Origin: Aquilaria yunnanensis
Taxonomy: Eukaryota; Streptophyta; Magnoliopsida; Malvales; Thymelaeaceae
Assembly: GCA_039654915.1 (NCBI GenBank)
Contig: CM077594.1
Coordinates: forward strand, 13,825,001 to 13,889,000
DNA length: 64,000 nucleotides
Direction of reading: 5' to 3'
Shown here: positions 56,701 through 64,000 of the stretch, piece by piece
How the letters are laid out: each line of letters starts with the position of its first letter
Numbering within the stretch: the stretch's first letter is position 1
Position numbers and translations under genes: made by a program
The notes under the pieces: model-generated
Databases searched by the model: none
Seen by the model: the letters and a program-made list of their open reading frames with translations, nothing else
Told to the model about the DNA's origin: nothing

Positions 56701-59542
56701 ACCTTCTGAATGCTCTACATATTCAAGTTGGTGAATTATGTATGTATGTATGAACTATGCGATGTTTTAATTAGATTTCTTTATTGTTTTTTTTGAATTT
56801 GTTATCATTTTTAAGTTCATTGTTGATGTAGTTAGCAGATATTTATAGGTTATGTAGGATGACCATTTTCTTTTGAACATATTCATGCAGAAACGACCTC
56901 TGGGCGCTAGGCTGCACTTTATACCAAATGCTTTCAGGAACTTCTCCTTTTAAAGATTCAAGTGAATGGCTTATCTTCCAAAGAATTATAGCGAGAGACA
57001 TAAGATTTCCCGACTATTTTTCAGAAGAAGCAAGAGATCTGATTGATCGGTTGTTGGTGAGTTTGTATGCTTGTTGCCTTTCCGTTTTTGTGAATTAGAT
57101 AGGAGCTCTGGGGAAAGATTACAAGTAAAAGTAGTTGAAGAAAGTGGTATGGCTCCCTTATCCTCTGCCACTAATGCTGTCCTCCTTTCTGCCAATATAA
57201 TCCAGTCAGAGAAGGTCCTTGCCCTCAAAAGGTCTCTGGATGTTGTCAAATGCCTGCTTGGAAAGGTTTTCTCTTGAAAGTGCTCTGGTCTTCCTCTAGC
57301 CACCTCTGAAGTCTCCTTGGGGTGGTTTTCTCCTAGGTTTACTAAGCTTCAAAATCTGCTGTCCATCAATTGAGCTGTTCTACACCTCTTCTTGCAGCTC
57401 TTTTGTCTCTGTCCATTTTGTAGAACCTCAAGGCTTCTACCCCTTGCCCTGTAAAAGGATTAAATGTAACCACTCTGTTGGCAGAGATTGTCTTGCGTCC
57501 TCCTCTGAGACCTTGAAGCTGGTTCTCCAGCCCCTGACCATGTGACAGAGCCACTCTCCTCTGTTCTGCTCCTGTTGTCTCCTCTAGGATTTAACTTTTC
57601 AGATTAAATACCCCAAAGGAGGTGCAAGTTACCACTTCAAGCTTGAGTTAGGTTGCTGTTTCATAGACGATTTCTCATATGTAGTTGATGAATATATGTT
57701 ATTCAATTCTGTGGATGGCACTGCAGGATGTAGATCCAACCAAGCGGCCAGGAACAGGTCCTGCTGGTTATGGTGCACTGAAATTGCATCCTTTCTTTAA
57801 GGGAGTTGATTGGGATAACCTAAGATCACAAACCCCTCCAATGCTTGCTTTGGAGGCAGCGGTATGACTAGACTTATAGCCCTGTTTTGTTGATCAATGG
57901 AGTTGAGTTTGACCTGTGTACTGCTTTTTTGAACTTGTCACTTCTTACGGAGAATATCTTTTGCTGGTTTCAGGCACAGTCAAGTGATAGTGACGATCAC
58001 CATGATCCTCCATGGAATCCTTCACATGTGGGGGATGGTTCAGCATGGCAGAATGATGGAAATGGTGCTTCATCGACTTGCGATTCACCTAGTGTTATAA
58101 CTAGGCTCGCTTCGATTGACTCCTTTGATTCGAAGTGGTACAAGCTTACACTTGTGTCTATTTTCTCAGGATCTTTTGTTTGTTCCTTGTGCCATTTTTT
58201 TATCTATTGCAAACGTTAGGTTCAGAGGAGGTGAAAAATATACTTCTTCACTTGTCATTTTTCGTTGCATAAAAATACTTGGAGAATTTATGGTGCTTCA
58301 TGGAATTTGTGTATAATGATTTTCATTTGTTTGAGTCAAAATTCATAAAATTGGGTGTACTTTCATATATTGGTTTTGAAGCTATGCAGGTCTGGGGATT
58401 TTAATACTGCAGTCTAAGTGAGTGTTTAATCTAGCTGCATTTAATAAATTTATATGGTTACAGGCAACAATTTTTGGAGCCAGGAGAATCTGTTCTTATG
58501 ATCTCAATGGTTAAGAAACTACAGAAACTTTCGAGCAAGAAGGTGCAGCTTATCCTAACCAATAAACCAAAATTGATTTATGTGGATCCTTCAAAACTGG
58601 TAGTAAAGGGGAGTGTTATTTGGTCTGATAATCCGAATGATCTCAGCGTCCAGGTTCTGAGTCCTTCACAGTTTAAGATTTGCACGGTATGCTAGTCTGG
58701 CTTGTTATTCTTCACTCATTTCCTCAATGACAGTGGTTTTTGTTTGTTACATTTATTTTTTTGGTGAATGGTCAAGAAATATTACTAGTTTTATCCTGCG
58801 GAAGGCCAGGAAATGCATTTCTTGCTGTTCTATATACAAGATAAATATCATTCTCTGCTCCATCTGGACTCCATCCCAAAACTAATTAGACTTCTGAACA
58901 CTCCCAGATGAGTGGAACTAATGAAACTAACATGCAAATGTAAAGGATTTATGCTCATGTGCTACAAAGAGGAATTTAATTCACACAACAATGGTTGGTG
59001 GTGTGACAAGACATCCTTATCGTCATTATACTGCACCTTAATCCCAACTATGTTGGGGTCAGTGGCATGAAATTCATACTGAGAACTACAAGTTCATGGC
59101 AAATCATTGTGGCAAAGTTTTAAGGCTGATGCCCTTGTCACAGCCCTCTAAGAGGGAATACAGGACATCCTCATACTTTGTGAAGAGACAAATATAAATC
59201 TTATTTGGATCAAAGGTAGTATCACTGATATTCTTTCACTTGGGCTTTGTGAGTCAAAGGGATGTATCCTTAATGTAGTGAAGGCAGACCTTGGTTCTCT
59301 GGAGCTTCTAGAGAAATCTACCTCTAATCAGATGAACTGGAGACATAATTTCATTAGTTGCCCCAATTAGTGCGCGTTTCTTTTCTTTTTTTAATCGTTA
59401 TCTGCTCTTTGTTCCCTTTTGGTTGTGATAAGTTTTCTAACAATAGCTGTCATTTCAGCCGAAGAAAGTGCTATCATTTGAAGATGCAAAACAAAGAGCA
59501 GCACATTGGAAAAAGGCAATTGAGGGTCTTCAAAACCGGTAA
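53781..59542 (+). CDS. PDK1: 3-phosphoinositide-dependent protein kinase 1
   Basis: A Ser/Thr kinase that phosphorylates the activation loop of other AGC kinases; its PH domain binds phosphoinositides and phosphatidic acid at membranes. Exons: 53,781-53,957, 54,721-54,901, 55,157-55,209, 56,241-56,342, 56,422-56,530, 56,615-56,693, 56,891-57,056, 57,727-57,861, 57,974-58,137, 58,464-58,686 and 59,459-59,542. All introns are GT-AG and phases match, giving 490 residues (Arabidopsis 491). Glycine loop [12 protein letters not shown] at 49-60, ATP-binding Lys75 (YALKIMDKK), HRDIK 167-171 with catalytic Asp169, DFG 187-189, activation segment [13 protein letters not shown] 212-224. The C-terminal PH domain (about 389-490) runs from [20 protein letters not shown] to [13 protein letters not shown] second ATG-encoded Met at residue 4 is an alternative start. 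No disabling change is seen. Confidence 0.96.
57057..57726 (-). other. PDK1 intron 7 with antisense coding-like insert
   Basis: This intron is GC-richer than the others between about 57,080 and 57,600. On the minus strand it has open frames of 62 codons (57,366-57,554, with [17 protein letters not shown] and RAARRGVEQ) and 105 codons (56,986-57,303, partly antisense to exon 7). I do not recognise the protein; it may be a transposon or gene fragment inserted antisense. Confidence 0.4.
59025..59078 (+). repeat. SINE remnant in PDK1 intron 10
   Basis: The string CACCTTAATCCCAACTATG followed by TTGGGGTCAGTGGCATGAA matches the 3' part of a common plant SINE (Au-type, CCAACTAGTTGGGGTCGGC). The head is not recognised, so it is truncated or decayed. 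Confidence 0.55.
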
Positions 59543-61074
59543 AATGATTCATTGATGCTATCATTGCAGGTTTTGATCAGTTTTGGAGCAGATTCTTTGG
59601 TTTCTGTAAGTGTAGAAGAATGCGGAAATAATTAAGCTATTAATACCAAGAAAGCAAATCATTTGTTGGATAATTTTGACAAAGCCAAGGATCCGGTTAA
59701 CTCAAGGAGCAAAGCCACCATTGTGCTGGATCATTTCACGTATTCCCAGCCCCAGAGCTGGTTTTCTTGGGAGGGCTTTCCTCATTCAAGCTTCTTTATG
59801 AAACAAACGTGCTATCTGAAAGCCTTTCTTTAGGTTTCTAGGAGGGTAGGGAGAGGCTAATTGTTTATGTCTCCTTGTTGTACTGAACTTACCTGCCGTT
59901 AATGAAAATTTCTTGCACAAAAATTTCACCACTGGAAAAAAGTTAGGAACTGTGAAAGCCTTTTGGAATGGTTCACTTCGTGTGGTTGAGCCACAATCAT
60001 TTCTGTCGAGCACCATTCTGTGGCATACTTCTTGGTTTAGGTTCGGCATCCTAACTCACTGAAACGAGGGCGGTATGTATGTGCCGACAGCTCTGAGGCC
60101 ATTATACAAGCTTTGGCATATTTAGTGATGCCACTGACATGTCAAATGAACGAATCCACCACCAAATTAGGGTAAATCGGCAAAGGGTTTGAAGGGTGGA
60201 CTATGCTTGTATCTGCATCTTGGTTCAGCTGATGGCTGGGTAGGTGTAATGGCTAGTCAAAAGTGATTCGTTTGGTACAAATACAAATACCAGGTGAGGT
60301 ACGAGGAAGAAATAGGATAACGACACATGTGGACTAGAGCTGAAGAATGGACGAATGGCTCGAGCTTAGTTTAAAGTTTGTCTGTAATTCGCTCAAATTA
60401 TTATTAAGCCGAATATAAACAAAATTTTAAGTTGGATGTGAAAATTTAAACCAAGTTTGATTTGTTTATAACCCACCTCGATTTTAACTTTTAATTTTTT
60501 TTTCTTAATTTAAGTGAATAAATTGAGTTCAAGCTCAATTGGAGCTTGATTGGTTCAAAACTCATTCATGACTTGTTGTTCTTTTTTAATTTAAACATGA
60601 ACAAAATATCAAGTTTAATAGAAATTTTTCAAACCAAACATAATTACCTATTTCTTGGGTCAACTCTTCAAAATGTATATAATTATTTGGCACAGAAGTC
60701 CAAGAACTAATTACTTTGTTTCACTTGAGTCATAAAAGCTTCAATTTGTTACATTATATAGCTTTTGATTGTGATCTAATGTTCAATTGACTCAGGAAAT
60801 TCGTTTTTATTTTTTTTAGAAGCAATCTACTAGTGACAATATTTAAGCAATGATCCAACAGCGACTATCTTCTTAGAAAAAAGAAAAAAACAAGAGCATA
60901 AATTATTTTTATGGTTCTGGGCTAAATATTCTACCCTAGATCAGGTAGTAACAAGACCCAAAGTTACTGTCATTCACAAATCTTCCTCAACGTAACTAGT
61001 CTGACGAGAGTAGCATATTTGTTGAAGCATGAGACTGAAGAATATAATGTCAAATTGCAGCATCATTGTTCATT
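59543..61074. other. PDK1 3' UTR and downstream intergenic DNA
   Basis: The 3' UTR probably ends within the first 100-200 bases; AATAATTAAG at about 59,626 is a possible signal. The rest holds AT-rich DNA without a supported gene. Confidence 0.45.
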
Positions 61075-61566
61075 TGTATTCGGGAAAAAATTCTCAATCA
61101 TTCATTAAGCGCAGTTGAATAATAAACACAATAAAACAAACATGCAAGAATTTAATGTAGTTCGGCTCTTAACTACCTTACATCTAAAAATGAGAACAAA
61201 TCCACTTGAATAAAATATAAAGATTACAGAAGAGGCATGCTCTTAGTGCTCACGCTAGTCTATGGATCATCTACAAACCACTAATAACCCTAATATCTTG
61301 CTTTCACATAATTACAGGATATAAGAATCACAAAAGGTTTCCTGTGCTACTTCTCTCCTCTTTTGGACCTTTCTCCCTTTTAAAAATCCTCACACTTTGC
61401 CTATTTAGTCTTTAGCACATGGATTTTTCTTTCATATTCAAACCTTAACACAACGAGCTTTTTTATACGTTACATACAAACCCAAACCACATTAAAATAC
61501 AAAAACCAAATCCTAAACCAAATCAAAATCTTTAACCATCTTGAATTTGAGTCAACAAACTCAACA
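61075..61566 (-). repeat. 3' LTR of the miniature retrotransposon
   Basis: About 492 bases, roughly 80 per cent similar by eye to the other LTR. The divergence points to an old insertion. Confidence 0.8.
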
Positions 61567-61792
61567 ATCTCCATCTTGGCTCAAATTTTTTTACCATGAA
61601 CACACGATTAAGATTACAGACAAGAACACCATAAACATCACCAAAACACAAATACAACAATGAACGCAAATGAGTACGAACAACACAAACATGACTCCAA
61701 ACAAAAAACATCACAAATATCAACACATGCAGATACAAGCTCCACTATGCTGAGAATGCACCAAGCTCCACCATGTCAGAACCAAACCACAA

Positions 61793-61804
61793 GCTCCGAT
61801 ACCA
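61793..61804 (-). other. tRNA-Met primer-binding site
   Basis: TGGTATCGGAGC on the minus strand, one change from the TGGTATCAGAGC complement of plant initiator tRNA-Met. Confidence 0.85.
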
Positions 61805-61806
61805 CT

Positions 61807-62313
61807 TGTTGGGAAAAAATTTCACAATCATTGACACATAGCGGAAAATAAACATCATCAATCAGACACACACGAGTTTAATGTGGTTTGACTTTTAGCT
61901 AGCCTACATATATGGATGAGAGAAAATCCACTCAAATAAAATATAAAGATTACAGTAGAGGTATGTTCTTAGAGCTCATGTTGGCCTATGGATCATTATA
62001 CACCACTGATAACTCCAATATCTTGCTCTTATATAATTATAAGATATGAGAATTACAAAAGACTTATTGTCCTACTCCTATCTTCTTTTGGACTTTTCAC
62101 TCTTTTGAAACCCCTTACATCTTGCCTCTTTAGCACATTGGTTTTTCTTTTATACTCAAACTCTAACACAATAAGTCTTTTTATAAGCCATACACAAACT
62201 CAAACCAAATCAAAATAAGAATATCAAATCCTAAACAAATAGGAAACTAAAACCAAATCCTAAATAAAATCAAAATTCTTAATCATCTTGAATTTAAGCC
62301 AGCAAACCCAACA
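61807..62313 (-). repeat. 5' LTR of the miniature retrotransposon
   Basis: 507 bases, TG at 61,807 and CA at 62,313 in plus-strand reading. Two bases separate it from the primer-binding site. Confidence 0.8.
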
Positions 62314-64000
62314 ATCTGGTTAGCATCCTCCAACTTGGACTTTCCTTTGTGAACCGTTTTCCACTCCAATGCCACCAGAAGATTGCATTAGCTCCTGCAT
62401 TTTAGGGTTCTCCAGCTGGCTCCACCTCACTCTACTAGAATGCCACTTACTCCCTCTGATTTGATTTGGCTTCTTTGAAGAATTTGGGATGTTATTTCAG
62501 CGTAGAATCTATGAGTTTGTTTGCTATTGCAGGCATATATCTCATCAAGCCCAATTGTTTGGCACTACACTTGCTACTCCATTATCTCTCATTTGATTTG
62601 GCTGGTATTTATACTATATTTTGAAATAGAAGAAGATTTCACTGTTTATCAACAGTAATTACTGTAGATGAACACTTTTGCGCTTTTGTTTTTGCTTTTC
62701 TCTCTCTCTCTCTCTCTCTTTGCAATTGTTTTTTATTTGGATGTGGTTTGCATTTTTTTTAGTTCAAACCCTTTTCGCATAGCGCTAATCTTTATGAGGG
62801 CCTATGTTGCAATTTTCTCGATTTTAGTCTATTTCATGTTTGTTTAAGTTAAAATGTGGTTTTAGTCCCTAACTTTCTTATTTTCCCATTTTAGGCTCTG
62901 AGTTACGTTCATGTTACATTTTGGTTCCCAAATTTTATTAATTAAATCTTCTATTTGCTTTCTTGGTCTTGAAGCTTTTTTTTTTGTTGTTTTATATACT
63001 ATTTTCTAAAGTAAGACATTAGTGACCGTAATTTGTTTATTTTTTAGTTAAACCATTTTTATCTTTATTAAGTCAATTATTAAATCCTTAATACCTAAGA
63101 TTTTTCCAATTTTTTGTCTTGATCCTAATGTTTTTTTATTGATTTTCTATGTTGTTATTTTCTAAAATGAAACTCTAATCATTATAATATATCTAGGCTT
63201 TAGTCAATTTTTTTTACTTTTTTTTTAATCTTTATTAAGTTAATGGTCAAATTGTTAATTGATTAGCATATATTAAACATATTTTTGCAATTCGGTCATT
63301 TTTTTTATCATAATTGATGAATTACATTTTTTGTAGCATCAATTATTTACTTTAAGCTCTATAGTTTAATAAAGTAATCTGACCTATAATTGTTAAAATA
63401 AATTTTTCTAGATAAATTTTTCATCAATATTAGAAATTAGAGTTTGATTTAATGAGAGATAAAAGTTTTAGTGGATTCTTTTTTAATTAACAAAAAAAAT
63501 ACATTATTTGAAAGCATGTATCGTGTTTTGTTTCACAAGTGTTATATTTTTATCATAACTAATCATTTTAATGATATAAATATAACATGAAGAAAGCCAC
63601 ACTCAAATTTAAAATAAATATAAATTTTAATTGATTATCATGAATTTATGCATGAGAAATTTTTATTTATTTATTATTAAAATTTATTACAAAAAATATT
63701 AGCCATGATGTGTAGGTCACCAAACCTCTTTATTTGTTCTCTTAGTATCTATTTTTTTAATTATTTATTTATTATCTTCTAAGCTAAAATTTTGGTAACC
63801 ATGGTTTGTCTCTTTTATTTTTTTAATCAACCATAGTGACTTTATTTAAATTTTTTTATTGGTTTTTTTTATAATTATTTTTTTGAACAAAACTTTAGTC
63901 ATTATGAGTTATCTTTTTTTTTTTGTATGGTTTGAGCAAATTTGTTTTAGCCAATGTTTTTATTTTTTTGATTTTCCTTTATTAAGTCATTGATTAAGCC
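62314..64000. other. AT-rich intergenic DNA with degenerate repeats
   Basis: A (TC)n tract lies at 62,699-62,719. From about 62,930 to the window end, TTTATTAAGTCAAT-like and TTTTCTAAAGTAAGACATTAG-like phrases recur at roughly 150-180-base spacing (63,060, 63,232 and 63,980 for the first phrase), suggesting a decayed tandem array. No gene is supported. Confidence 0.45.

Larger units (their letters stand above)
61075..62313 (-). mobile_element. Miniature LTR retrotransposon (TRIM/SMART-like, Copia-type primer site)
   Basis: Two direct repeats of about 500 bases (61,075-61,566 and 61,807-62,313) flank only 240 bases. Read on the minus strand the right copy is the 5' LTR. It is followed by TGGTATCGGAGC (61,793-61,804), the initiator tRNA-Met primer site. 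The purine tract AAATTTGAGCCAAGATGGAG lies just before the left (3') LTR. There are no coding frames. LTRs have TG...CA ends. I found no target-site duplication. Confidence 0.85.

Noticed and set aside
61660..61851. 63-codon frame between the two LTRs
   Set aside because: Spans the primer-binding site and LTR edge of the miniature retrotransposon; not a gene.

Overview
The window is nuclear DNA of a flowering plant, most likely a eudicot. It is AT-rich, its two genes have GT-AG introns, and most of the rest is transposable elements, foldback repeats and microsatellites. I cannot name the species. Nothing looks bacterial: there are no operons and no CRISPR array, and I found no tRNA or rRNA gene.

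Two host genes are well supported, both on the plus strand. GINT1 (CDS 29,661-34,325, 4 exons, 778 codons before the stop) is a Golgi glycosyltransferase of sphingolipid (GIPC) synthesis, with a family GT64 domain at its C terminus. PDK1 (CDS 53,781-59,542, 11 exons, 490 codons before the stop) is 3-phosphoinositide-dependent protein kinase 1, an AGC kinase with a C-terminal PH domain. Both reading frames are open through every proposed splice junction, so both look functional.

Layout: 1-10.9 kb holds nested DNA transposons, foldback elements and LINE fragments. From 11,393 to 22,599 there is a head-to-tail duplication of a unit of about 5.2 kb; the second copy carries a hAT-type insertion whose empty site is preserved in the first copy. 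At 23,106-24,289 a Pack-MULE-like element carries a RING-H2 gene fragment. At 24,614-26,336 lies a terminal-inverted-repeat element filled with minisatellites. AT-rich intergenic DNA precedes GINT1.

From about 34,985 to 51,350 there is one decayed endogenous pararetrovirus (Caulimoviridae, florendovirus-like). Its first reading frame is split by a TIR element (about 35,848-36,630) and by a 7.4-kb Athila-like Ty3/gypsy retrotransposon (37,077-44,518, minus strand). The retrotransposon has lost its reverse transcriptase region and carries a LOG (cytokinin-activating enzyme) gene fragment. Without the two insertions the viral copy is about 8.1 kb, close to one genome. Its promoter and primer-binding site lie at the right end, as expected if a circular genome was opened in the leader.

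PDK1 follows, with an antisense coding-like insert in intron 7 and a SINE trace in intron 10. A miniature LTR retrotransposon (61,075-62,313) and AT-rich repeats close the window. The host genes are not visibly functionally linked; the rest is a layered record of insertions.
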